From positions 1,119,501 through 1,183,500 of the forward strand of contig CP039459.1 of NCBI GenBank assembly GCA_004843165.1: a stretch of 64,000 nucleotides of DNA. The letters run 5' to 3'. Both the position numbers and the translations under genes were made by a program. How positions within the stretch are numbered: the stretch's first letter is position 1; the number at the start of each line of letters is the position of its first letter. Shown here piece after piece: positions 1 through 7,799 of this stretch. The DNA is from Acetobacteraceae bacterium. Its GTDB lineage: Bacteria; Pseudomonadota; Alphaproteobacteria; Acetobacterales; Acetobacteraceae. The notes under the pieces were generated by a model. That model was not told the origin of the DNA. It did not search any database and saw only the letters and a program-made list of their open reading frames with translations.

Positions 1-723
1 AGCCCCTTGGATTAAATCAATCTGTCCTGTTTCCAAGGCCATAGCCCGACTATTGGGATCGGGGATGATTTTGACATTAATTTGTTCAAAATCGGGCTTT
101 TCTCCCCAGTAAAATTCATTGCGGGTAAAAATATCCTCTTCCCCCAATTTTGTTTTTGCGAGTTTCCAAGGGCCTGTCCCAATAGGAGAAAGGATACCGT
201 CTTTGGTACCAGAATTTTTAAATTGGGAAGGGGCAATAAATTTGAAAGGGCGAGGAAAAGAAAGGTCTTCTAAAAAAGGATAATAGTTTTCTTTGAGGGT
301 AATTTGGATTGCGTAGGGCGCTATGACTTTCACAGCAGTGATTTGATTAATGGATTCCAGCCAATTATGGCGTGAGCGATTGGCTAAAATGGCATCAAAA
401 TTTGCTTTAACCGCTTTCGCATCAAAAATCTCTCCATTGGAAAATTTAACATCTTTGCGCAGGTTAAAAAGATAGGTTTTACCATCTGCCGAAATCTCCC
501 AAGATTGTGCCAGAAAGGGGTGAATTTTCCCATCTTTTTCAAAGCGGACTAAAGGTTCATAAACCATATCCTGCGCAAACATCTGATTAGGCGTGTAAAG
601 ATGCGGGTTTAGAGGGCCGACATTGACAGGCCAAGAGAAGTTTAAAACTTGACTGATCCCGGCGGTTGGCAAAAAAAATAGGCCTGCCGCAACGAGGAGA
701 GGCTTGAGGGGAAAAGCGGGCAT
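1..723 (-). CDS. nikA: Nickel ABC transporter substrate-binding protein NikA (3' end outside window)
   Basis: Periplasmic nickel-binding protein of an ABC importer. It starts at ATG 723 and stays open to base 1, so 241 of roughly 520 residues are visible. Residues 1-25 form a signal peptide. The mature part closely follows E. coli NikA from memory: PVNVGPLNPHLYTPNQMF near residue 33, VYEPLVRFEKDG, KFSNGE, YYPFLEDLSFPRPF and FIAPSQFKN, then IGTGPW and YWGEKP. These are typical of the NikA branch of the SBP_bac_5 family rather than of a generic oligopeptide binder. The permease and ATPase genes (nikBCDE) would be expected just past the left edge. Specificity for nickel rather than another metal complex is inferred from similarity. 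Confidence 0.88.
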   Translation of the reverse strand, partial: MPAFPLKPLLVAAGLFFLPTAGISQVLNFSWPVNVGPLNPHLYTPNQMFAQDMVYEPLVRFEKDGKIHPFLAQSWEISADGKTYLFNLRKDVKFSNGEIFDAKAVKANFDAILANRSRHNWLESINQITAVKVIAPYAIQITLKENYYPFLEDLSFPRPFKFIAPSQFKNSGTKDGILSPIGTGPWKLAKTKLGEEDIFTRNEFYWGEKPDFEQINVKIIPDPNSRAMALETGQIDLIQGA

Positions 724-923
724 TTAGGTAAGGTTTCTATAAGAATATTAAGAGATAAATTGTATCGTTTTTATAAGAGAGCAGAAACATCATCCCATGA
801 AAGGAAGAGAGGTTTGGGATTTTTAAAGCCCTTCTCTAACAGGCATGTAAACCGTTTCGTAGCGAAAACATAAAAGGCTATAGCAAGGTTTTAGTGCTGT
901 TAGAGAAAGCTGTAATTTATCGA

Positions 924-1637
924 TTAGTCTTTTTTAATCGCAGCGAAAATGAATTCCCCAACTTCTTTTATTGTATGGGCAATGAGGCAGTTTCCATCTT
1001 CAAAAGCGGCTGGTGCTTTATCCTCAGCGGCACGGAGCACAATGCAGCGCATACCGGCCCGAACGGCGGCAAGCGTTCCGGGATCACTGTCTTCAATCAC
1101 GATACATTCTTCTGGACGAACGCCTTCCTCTTCTGCGGCAAGCAGGTAAACATCCGGCTGTGGTTTAGGCGAGCCGATATCGGCAGCAGAGTGGATATTC
1201 TCATCTTCAATATGGTCTTCTAGGCCTGTGGCTTTAAACTTTACCTGCATTTCTTTGGTGGAGGAGTTTGAACCAATTCTAAAAGGAATATTTGCTTCAT
1301 TAAGTTTTTTAAGAAGGGCACCGGCACCGGTTACGGGTTCAGCATGCTCTTCCGCAAGCTTGATGAACATTTGTTTCAGTTGGGCAACGGAATCATCTGG
1401 GAATTTTTTACCGGAAAGGCGTTCAAGACTTTTAACAACTTGTGGAAGCGCATGGCCTAAAACATGCTCTTGCGCCATTTCTTCGGTCATTTCAAAACCA
1501 TGTTGTTTTGCAAAGCTGATAATGGCTTTCATGGCGAGGGCCTCCCCGTCCACTAAAACGCCATCGCAGTCAAAGATAATAAGTTTGGGTTTTGGTAAGG
1601 CGAGAAATTTTGAGAGATTATTTTCAGTAGAAGACAT
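924..1637 (-). CDS. HAD-superfamily phosphatase (beta-phosphoglucomutase/YieH-like)
   Basis: Cytoplasmic haloacid-dehalogenase-fold hydrolase of 237 residues, the normal size for the subfamily with an alpha-helical cap. Motif I is DCDGVLVDGE with nucleophile Asp23 and acid/base Asp25. Motif II is Ser123 in GSNSS, motif III is Lys158 in GSPKPQPD, and motif IV is EDSDPG at 182-187. Homologues act on small sugar phosphates such as 6-phosphogluconate or beta-glucose-1-phosphate. The substrate cannot be read from the sequence. A purine-rich ribosome site (GGAAAGAG) precedes ATG 1637. The gene stands alone between nikA and the porins on the same strand, with about 200 bases on either side. Confidence 0.85.
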   Translation of the reverse strand: MSSTENNLSKFLALPKPKLIIFDCDGVLVDGEALAMKAIISFAKQHGFEMTEEMAQEHVLGHALPQVVKSLERLSGKKFPDDSVAQLKQMFIKLAEEHAEPVTGAGALLKKLNEANIPFRIGSNSSTKEMQVKFKATGLEDHIEDENIHSAADIGSPKPQPDVYLLAAEEEGVRPEECIVIEDSDPGTLAAVRAGMRCIVLRAAEDKAPAAFEDGNCLIAHTIKEVGEFIFAAIKKD

Positions 1638-1811
1638 AATGTGTGCTCTTTCCTTAATAGTACAGGCGCCTAAATGAGTCGGGACATTAGCGTAGAATGG
1701 AGATAGAAAATATATGTTATTTCTATAGAATAATCATACTTCTTTCTGCTTCTAAAAACAAATGTGATAGAGGGTATTTTAGGCGTAAAAGAGAAATAAA
1801 GCAAAGTAGTG

Positions 1812-3734
1812 TTAGCTAAACGGCTGGTAACGAACGGTAAAGAAAACCATGTTTTCTGTTGTATGCGGCGTAGTGGAACCGCCGCTCAAACTCATGCCGG
1901 AAAAGGCTGAAACATAATCAAAGGCGTATTGTGCACCGACCAGAACAGAGCCGTAATCGCCACTCATAGCGGTGTACCAGAAACCGCCTGTGACTTCGCC
2001 CAGCATATGAATATTGCTGCTGGCCTGACAGGTTGAGGCAGGGGCACCGGGGGTACTGCAACCGCTCATATTATAATTTGGATTGCCATAGCCATAATAA
2101 TTACCGCCACTGTTAAAGGAACTGTTATGGAGGACGCTGTCCATCCCGGCATACCCATAGAGACGCAGTTTCGGCGTAACGTTTCCATACATACCAATCA
2201 TAAGATTGGCTTCTTCCAGCGGATTGGGGCCGCCTTGGCGGTTAAAGGTGTAGTCAGGTAACTGGGTTGAGCCATAACGTCCAATACCATAGCCCCACAT
2301 GCCATTGGCTTGGAAAAAGAGCCGGCGGGGAATAAGCGGAAGAAGGAATGCTCCGCCGACACCGCCGCCGATAGCGGTATGGTTTTGTCCTTGTCCTGCT
2401 TGGGTTGAGGCATCATATTGGCTGGTGCGATCGTGGAAAAAGCGCATCATGCCGTCAAATTCAAAATGTCCCCAGCCGGGATCTGCCGTGATTTTCGCAA
2501 TCACATCGGGTGCAATATCTGTGGCATAGTAGGTATCAGGGTTATTGGTGCCAGTTCCTGTATGGCTGACTGTTGCGCTTCCCCAAGGGGTTTGAGACGT
2601 GCAACTGCCATTGCTGCTTTCGCCGTTTTGGCAATAGCTGCCGGGGACAACCGCTGAGGGGCTTTCGGCAGAAATACCAACCCCGAATTTATTTTTAGCA
2701 AACATTTTGACAATACGAAGCTGGGCATTTCTTGTCCATGTAAAGCCTGGCACCAAGTTCAGATCAATGGCTAAAGGAATTTGCTCATCTCTGGCCCACA
2801 TGCCTTTGGCAGACATCGTAGCAAGTGACCAGTTTTGTCCGGCTAAGACATACCAGCCATTCGCCATGTCTTTAAATTCAGCATAGACGTTACGAACACG
2901 TGGACTGTAAGAGTTGCTCTGGCGGGAGTTTGCAGAAGATCCTGCGCCACCAAAATCCATTTCCAAATAGCCGTCAACTTCGATGTTTTTGGCAACCATC
3001 CCCTCGGCCAAGACCGCAATACGAGAGGCTCTTGCGGTTTGCTGATAACTGCTTGTATCCGCATAGGGGGAGTTGCCCCAAGGGATTGCGCTAAAGGCCG
3101 TCACGTTGGCAGATCCTGTGTCTTTGGAGCGCCAAATGCCCTCTTCGGCTAAGAAGCCGCCGAGCGTTAAACGGATACCGCCAATTTGCAACTGCCCACG
3201 CCGGAGAGGGCCGTAGAGGTCAGGGTGCGCATTGGGTGTCGCACTGACTTCCGCAAAAGCCGTGCTTGGGGCTTGTGGTTTTGCAAGTTCGGCAATTTCA
3301 AGGCCAAGGGAATCTGTCTGGTCGCCGGCCAAAATTTTATGGGGATGATTTTTGAGAAAGGAAGGGCCGCCTGCTCTATTGCTAACGCTAAAAGGATCGG
3401 TTTCGGTGTTGGCACCAGCATACGGATCGCTTTCCATCATGGCACGCTGCCGTTCAAGATCTGCCTTTATTTTTTGGGTTTCGATTGCTTGTTTCTTTTT
3501 TAAAAGGCCGATTTCATTTTCCATTTTTTGCATTTGCTTTTCCATCAGCAAAATTTGGGAGGCCGTCTCACTCGCCAAAGCGGTGCCATAGGGTAAAAAA
3601 GGAGTTAGGAAAAATGGCAGAGCATATGTCAGACGAATTATTCTTGATTTTTGTTTGGCGCAGGCACTAACACCCGATCCTTTTAAGGGGCGAGAGCGTC
3701 TGTTTGAAACAAAGGAAGAAAGAAACGTCAGAAT
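1812..3734 (-). CDS. Outer-membrane porin with N-terminal coiled coil (DcaP-like), copy 1; probable non-ATG start
   Basis: A predicted secreted outer-membrane beta-barrel porin. A signal-like stretch ends in GTALAS, then comes a coiled coil (about 45 residues rich in E, K, Q, L), a low-complexity linker, and a long barrel region with alternating aromatic strands (LRRGQLQIGGIRLTLGGF, LAGQNWSLATMSAKGMWARD) ending in VRYQPFS, a C-terminal Phe-Ser rather than a plain Phe. It resembles DcaP-type porins; the family call is inference. The first ATG/GTG/TTG in frame is TTG 3578, which would discard the signal peptide. The frame is open back to stop TAG 3749-3747. Ribosome site AGAGAGGA sits 6 bases before ATT 3734, giving 640 residues against 648 in the neighbouring paralogue. 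I therefore place the start at ATT 3734 (or CTG 3731). Conservative coordinates would be 1812-3578. Confidence 0.8.
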   Translation of the reverse strand: MLTFLSSFVSNRRSRPLKGSGVSACAKQKSRIIRLTYALPFFLTPFLPYGTALASETASQILLMEKQMQKMENEIGLLKKKQAIETQKIKADLERQRAMMESDPYAGANTETDPFSVSNRAGGPSFLKNHPHKILAGDQTDSLGLEIAELAKPQAPSTAFAEVSATPNAHPDLYGPLRRGQLQIGGIRLTLGGFLAEEGIWRSKDTGSANVTAFSAIPWGNSPYADTSSYQQTARASRIAVLAEGMVAKNIEVDGYLEMDFGGAGSSANSRQSNSYSPRVRNVYAEFKDMANGWYVLAGQNWSLATMSAKGMWARDEQIPLAIDLNLVPGFTWTRNAQLRIVKMFAKNKFGVGISAESPSAVVPGSYCQNGESSNGSCTSQTPWGSATVSHTGTGTNNPDTYYATDIAPDVIAKITADPGWGHFEFDGMMRFFHDRTSQYDASTQAGQGQNHTAIGGGVGGAFLLPLIPRRLFFQANGMWGYGIGRYGSTQLPDYTFNRQGGPNPLEEANLMIGMYGNVTPKLRLYGYAGMDSVLHNSSFNSGGNYYGYGNPNYNMSGCSTPGAPASTCQASSNIHMLGEVTGGFWYTAMSGDYGSVLVGAQYAFDYVSAFSGMSLSGGSTTPHTTENMVFFTVRYQPFS

Positions 3735-3828
3735 AAATAATCCTCTCTAAAACTCAGTCACTGAGAATAATAAAAGCTCAAAAAGAAATCAAAAACCGTT
3801 TAACCTGCAAAAGCAAAAAATCATAGAA

Positions 3829-5775
3829 TTATCCAAAAGGCATATAGCGAATATCAAAAAAGACCGTGTTTTCGTCATTTCGGGGTTTTCCACCGATACC
3901 GCCATAGGCTTGCTCCCATGTGTAGGAATATTGAACACCTGTTTTGATGGTGCCGTAATCGCCCTGAATCGGGGTGAACCAGATACCACCTGTTGCTTGG
4001 GAAATGTAATTTAAATTGCCTTCTGCCGGGCAATTTCCGCTTCCCTCTTGGTAACAGCCACTCATATTATAATTGGGATTGCCGTAGCCAAAAGGTTGGC
4101 CGCCAGCCTGAAAAGATTCCCGATGGAGTACTTTTTCCATTCCCCAATAGCCGTAGAGCTGTGCCCATTTGAGTGGGTTGAAAACAACGCCTGTAAGAAC
4201 ATTGGCTTCTGGGAGAGGACGGATAGAACCATCGGGGTTATAGGTATAATCCGGCATTTGGGCAGAGCCGTAGCGGCCAATACCGGCGCCAACAATGCCT
4301 GAGGCCATAAAGCTGAGTTTATTATGCAAAAAGGGTAAAATGAATCCACCGCCGCCGCCGCCGCCGATTGCGGTATGCCCTCGGTTAGAGCCGGTCTGAT
4401 TTGCCGCATCATATTGCGTCGTTGTGTCATGGAAATAGCGCATGACGCCTTCGGCCTCAAAATGTCCCCAAGCGGGATCTGCGGTTGCCTTCATAATGAA
4501 ATCAGGGGCATATTCACCGGCATAATAAGTCTGGGTATTATTTGTGCCTGTTCCTGTGTGGCGATCGGTGATGGTTCCGACACCGGGTATATTTGGGGTG
4601 GTTGAAGGCGCTGTCGCGGAAGGGTCTTCTAAAGAGGCCCCAATGGAAAAGCGCTCCCGGTTGCCATGAATGCCAAAGGCTTTCACAACACGGATTTGTG
4701 GCGCTCTGGTATAGGTAAAGCCAGGGACATAATTTGCATCAACGGTTAAAGGTACGGCTTCATCACGTGCCAGCATGCCTTTGGCATTCATTGTCATAAG
4801 AGACCAGTTTTGTCCGCCCAAAAGAAACCAGCCGGAATGGGTGTTTTTAAGCTCTGCATAGGCGACACGCATGCGGGGTGTATAGGGATTGCTGCCACGG
4901 CTATTAGACATGGAGCCAGAGGATTCAAAATCCATTTCGCCATAGCCGTCTATGGTTGTGTGTTGGCTGACTTGCCCTTCAACGAGGGCAGAGATACGGG
5001 AGTGTCGTGCGGTTAACTGAAATTCAGATGTATCATGGTCACTGGAATCCCCCCATGGGATATTGCGCCAATCCGAATTTTGATCGGCAGACATTTTGCG
5101 AGAACGCCAGAACATATCAAAATCAACAAAGCCGCCAAGCGTGATTCGGAGACCGCCCATTTGGAGTTGTCCACGACGTAGCGGGCTTTTTAAATCTGTA
5201 TGTGCCGCCGGCGTATCGGTGAGCTCTCCAAAGAAAGTGTGCGCTGTATCGGGTTTTGCAAGAAGATTTGTTTTAAGATCATCTAAAGGGGCTGTACTTT
5301 TCCAAGCGGCATTTGTTGTATGCGCCCGATGTTCTTCAATTTGTGTAAATGTCGGGGGCGCGGCAAGTTCCGTAATTTTTTGAGGCGGATCAATATCAGC
5401 CCCTTGATAAGGATCGCTCTCGGTTTCTTCTCTTTCTTTGGTAAGCTCCACCCGAAGCTGTTCATTTTCCCGCTGTTGTTTTTCCTGAAGGAGCGTCAGG
5501 TCTCTTTTTAAACGTGACATTTTCGCTTCAAGTTTTTGGAGAGAGTTGAGGTCGGAAGCTTCACCAATTTCGGCGGAACGCACACGGTGTGGGTGTAAAA
5601 ATCCACAATAAATCATCGCACTTAAGATAATAAAACGGGGGGGGGACGCACAGAGGCGTTTAGAAGAAACAGAAGTTTTTTCAGTTTTTTCTTCTTTATG
5701 CTTTAGGTTGAGATAGAATCTTAACCAAAATCTTTTTTTAGGGAGGCGGTCAGGCACGAGAAAGGGGAGGTACAT
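3829..5775 (-). CDS. Outer-membrane porin with N-terminal coiled coil (DcaP-like), copy 2
   Basis: Paralogue of the porin downstream, 648 residues, same order of parts. It has a signal-like hydrophobic segment (RFIILSAMIYCGF, about residues 48-60), a coiled coil (LQKLEAKMSRLKRDLTLLQEKQQ), a linker, then a barrel sharing LRRGQLQMGGLRITLGGF, GGQNWSLMTMNAKGMLARDE, VPGFTYTRAPQIRVVKAF and PFGYGNPNYNMSGC with copy 1. It ends in DIRYMPFG. About 45 charged residues precede the hydrophobic signal core, which is unusual, so the true start may lie further in. Within the signal-coding part is a run of nine C on the coding strand (5645-5637). The two genes run in the same direction about 95 bases apart and probably arose by tandem duplication. 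The transported solute is unknown. Confidence 0.82.
   Translation of the reverse strand: MYLPFLVPDRLPKKRFWLRFYLNLKHKEEKTEKTSVSSKRLCASPPRFIILSAMIYCGFLHPHRVRSAEIGEASDLNSLQKLEAKMSRLKRDLTLLQEKQQRENEQLRVELTKEREETESDPYQGADIDPPQKITELAAPPTFTQIEEHRAHTTNAAWKSTAPLDDLKTNLLAKPDTAHTFFGELTDTPAAHTDLKSPLRRGQLQMGGLRITLGGFVDFDMFWRSRKMSADQNSDWRNIPWGDSSDHDTSEFQLTARHSRISALVEGQVSQHTTIDGYGEMDFESSGSMSNSRGSNPYTPRMRVAYAELKNTHSGWFLLGGQNWSLMTMNAKGMLARDEAVPLTVDANYVPGFTYTRAPQIRVVKAFGIHGNRERFSIGASLEDPSATAPSTTPNIPGVGTITDRHTGTGTNNTQTYYAGEYAPDFIMKATADPAWGHFEAEGVMRYFHDTTTQYDAANQTGSNRGHTAIGGGGGGGFILPFLHNKLSFMASGIVGAGIGRYGSAQMPDYTYNPDGSIRPLPEANVLTGVVFNPLKWAQLYGYWGMEKVLHRESFQAGGQPFGYGNPNYNMSGCYQEGSGNCPAEGNLNYISQATGGIWFTPIQGDYGTIKTGVQYSYTWEQAYGGIGGKPRNDENTVFFDIRYMPFG
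5637..5645 (-). repeat. Nine-base C homopolymer in a porin signal-peptide region
   Basis: Nine consecutive G on the plus strand, C on the coding strand, spanning codons for Ser-Pro-Pro-Arg just before the hydrophobic core of porin copy 2. Long C or G runs in the 5' part of surface-protein genes are known slippage sites in other bacteria. Here the reading frame is intact. Confidence 0.9.
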
Positions 5776-5820
5776 GGTGGCGTAACCCGATATCTTTCAC
5801 AGCAAGCCAAGTATAACATA

Positions 5821-5861
5821 AAGTAATACTGAATATTCCTTATCCTAAAGTGATATTACTT
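5821..5861. promoter_or_regulatory. Inverted repeat in the porin/cydD divergent intergenic region
   Basis: AAGTAATA (5821-5828) and its complement TATTACTT (5854-5861) flank 25 bases in the 236-base gap between the outward-facing porin and cyd operon. It could be an operator or part of promoter structure. No regulator family is recognised, and 8-base arms at this AT content could be chance. Confidence 0.3.
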
Positions 5862-6011
5862 CTTGTCTTTGGGAGTATATAACTTACCTTCTTTTTGCAA
5901 GAATTTTCCTTTTCTTCACGCTCTCTGCTATGAGTTTGACAGCTTAATTCTGTTTTCTCCATGAAGGGGAATAAAGTTAAAAAATAAGAATGAATTAAGA
6001 TTAGAGGCAGA

Positions 6012-7799
6012 ATGAATAGACAAAATCAAGATAAACTTGTTGAATCCCTTGCAAGGGAAATGCAATCAGCAGAGGCGCCTCCTCTCATTGTAGAGGAAAA
6101 AGCCGCCTTACCTGCGCTGGAAGATGTAACAAAACCTGTTAAAAAAGATTTGATCTTTGCTGTTGTTCTCGGTGGGATTGCGGGTATTTTTCTCGTATTT
6201 CAAATGGGCGCAATTGCCCGTTTGGTAACTGATTTGGCCTTTAATCAAAAAAATATTTTTGACGAAAAAAATGTCCTTCTTCTTCTTGGATTCTCCGTGA
6301 TCGTCCGTTCCATTTTACAGTCACAGGCGGATACGTTCGGAGACAAGGCGGCGATCAAGGCTATTTCTTCTTTAAGAATTGAGGTGATGGCACATCTTTT
6401 TCGCGCTGGGCCTGTCGCTTTGGATCTCGAAGCCACAGGGAAGACGGCAACGGCGCTTTCAAACGGCATCGAGGCTTTGTCACCCTATATTGCACGTTAT
6501 ATTCCACGCCTTTCGGCAATGGTCATTTTGCCTTTGATTCTTTTAGGGGTTGTTTTCTCGCTCGATAAGATCAGCTTTATGGTTTTAATCATCACAGGCC
6601 CGCTTATTCCTGTCTTTATGGCGCTTGTGGGCTATGCGGCACAGGCGGTGATGGATCGGCAGTGGAACGAGCTTTTGCGTTTAAGCGGCTCATTTCTTGA
6701 TTTTCTTCAGGGGATGACGACGTTGCGCTTATTTGGCAGAGCAAAAAAAGGTGCTGTTTGGGTGGGGGATATGGCAGAGGGACACCGTAAGGAAACTTTT
6801 AAAGTGATGCGGATTGCCTTTTTAAGCTCCGGCGTTTTAGAGTTTTTTGCTTCTATTTCCATTGCGATTGTCGCCGTTGTTCTCGGAGGGCGTTTGCTGG
6901 CGGGAACTTTTTCTTTCGAAACAGCTTTTTTTATTCTGTTACTTGCTCCTGAATATTTTTTACCTTTGCGGGTTTTCTCTACCTCTTACCATGCACGTCA
7001 AAATGCCCAGAGTGCTTTTGATCCTTTGGCAAAATTGCTGACTTTGCCTGAGTTGGCAGAGGAGGCTAGAAAACAAGGGCAATATTGCCCTGAACCAAGT
7101 GTTGATGTTTTTGACCCATGTGCGGTTGAAGCGCTTGTGTTGAAAAATGTTGCAGTCGGATATAATGAAGGCAAAAATGTTGTCGAAGATTTTTCTGCAC
7201 ATTTTAAGTCAAACCAGCTGACGGTTATTTCCGGTCCTAGTGGCGCTGGAAAAACAACGATTTTTAGGCTTCTGCTGGGAATGCTTCCTTCCCGATCAGG
7301 GGAGGTTTTTCTGCAAATGGCCGGTGGAAAATATGCTTCCCGTTCGCATTTGAAAGTAGGCTGGGTGCCCCAAAGCCCTTATTTTTTTGCAGGGACAATT
7401 TTTGAAAATTTAAGACTTTCAGCACAGGATGCTGATTTGGTGCAAATGCGGTGCGCTGCGCAAGAGGCGGGTGCTTTGGAATTCATTGAAAAACTGCCAC
7501 AGGGTTTTGAATTTAAGCTTGGTGATCGTGGTGCGCCACTTTCCGGGGGGCAGATACGTCGTCTTGCCTTAACACGGGCTTTGTTAAGTGGAGCAAGTTT
7601 GCTGGTGCTGGATGAGCCCACGGCGGATCTGGATCAAGAAAATGCCCAGCTATTGGCCGAGGCGATAGAGCGTTCTGCAAAAGGACGGATTGTCGTGGCA
7701 ATTTCACACCGTGAGGATATTGGTGCTTTGGCGGCGCAGAGTCTGCGCTTGGAAAAGGGCCGTTTGGTTTCTGAAAAAAAGCTTGAGGAGCGCAAATAA
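6012..7799 (+). CDS. cydD: CydD, subunit of the CydDC thiol ABC exporter for cytochrome bd assembly
   Basis: Half of the heterodimeric inner-membrane ABC exporter CydDC, which handles reduced thiols and is needed to mature cytochrome bd. It has 595 residues: a membrane domain with about six helices in residues 50-340, then an ATPase domain. Walker A is GPSGAGKTT (about 407-415), signature LSGGQIRRLALTRALL (about 509), Walker B LLVLDEPTADLD, and H-loop SHRED near the end. An AGAGG ribosome site precedes ATG 6012. Its last base is the first base of the cydC ATG, so the two are translationally coupled. It heads the cydDCAB operon. Confidence 0.95.
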   Translation: MNRQNQDKLVESLAREMQSAEAPPLIVEEKAALPALEDVTKPVKKDLIFAVVLGGIAGIFLVFQMGAIARLVTDLAFNQKNIFDEKNVLLLLGFSVIVRSILQSQADTFGDKAAIKAISSLRIEVMAHLFRAGPVALDLEATGKTATALSNGIEALSPYIARYIPRLSAMVILPLILLGVVFSLDKISFMVLIITGPLIPVFMALVGYAAQAVMDRQWNELLRLSGSFLDFLQGMTTLRLFGRAKKGAVWVGDMAEGHRKETFKVMRIAFLSSGVLEFFASISIAIVAVVLGGRLLAGTFSFETAFFILLLAPEYFLPLRVFSTSYHARQNAQSAFDPLAKLLTLPELAEEARKQGQYCPEPSVDVFDPCAVEALVLKNVAVGYNEGKNVVEDFSAHFKSNQLTVISGPSGAGKTTIFRLLLGMLPSRSGEVFLQMAGGKYASRSHLKVGWVPQSPYFFAGTIFENLRLSAQDADLVQMRCAAQEAGALEFIEKLPQGFEFKLGDRGAPLSGGQIRRLALTRALLSGASLLVLDEPTADLDQENAQLLAEAIERSAKGRIVVAISHREDIGALAAQSLRLEKGRLVSEKKLEERK

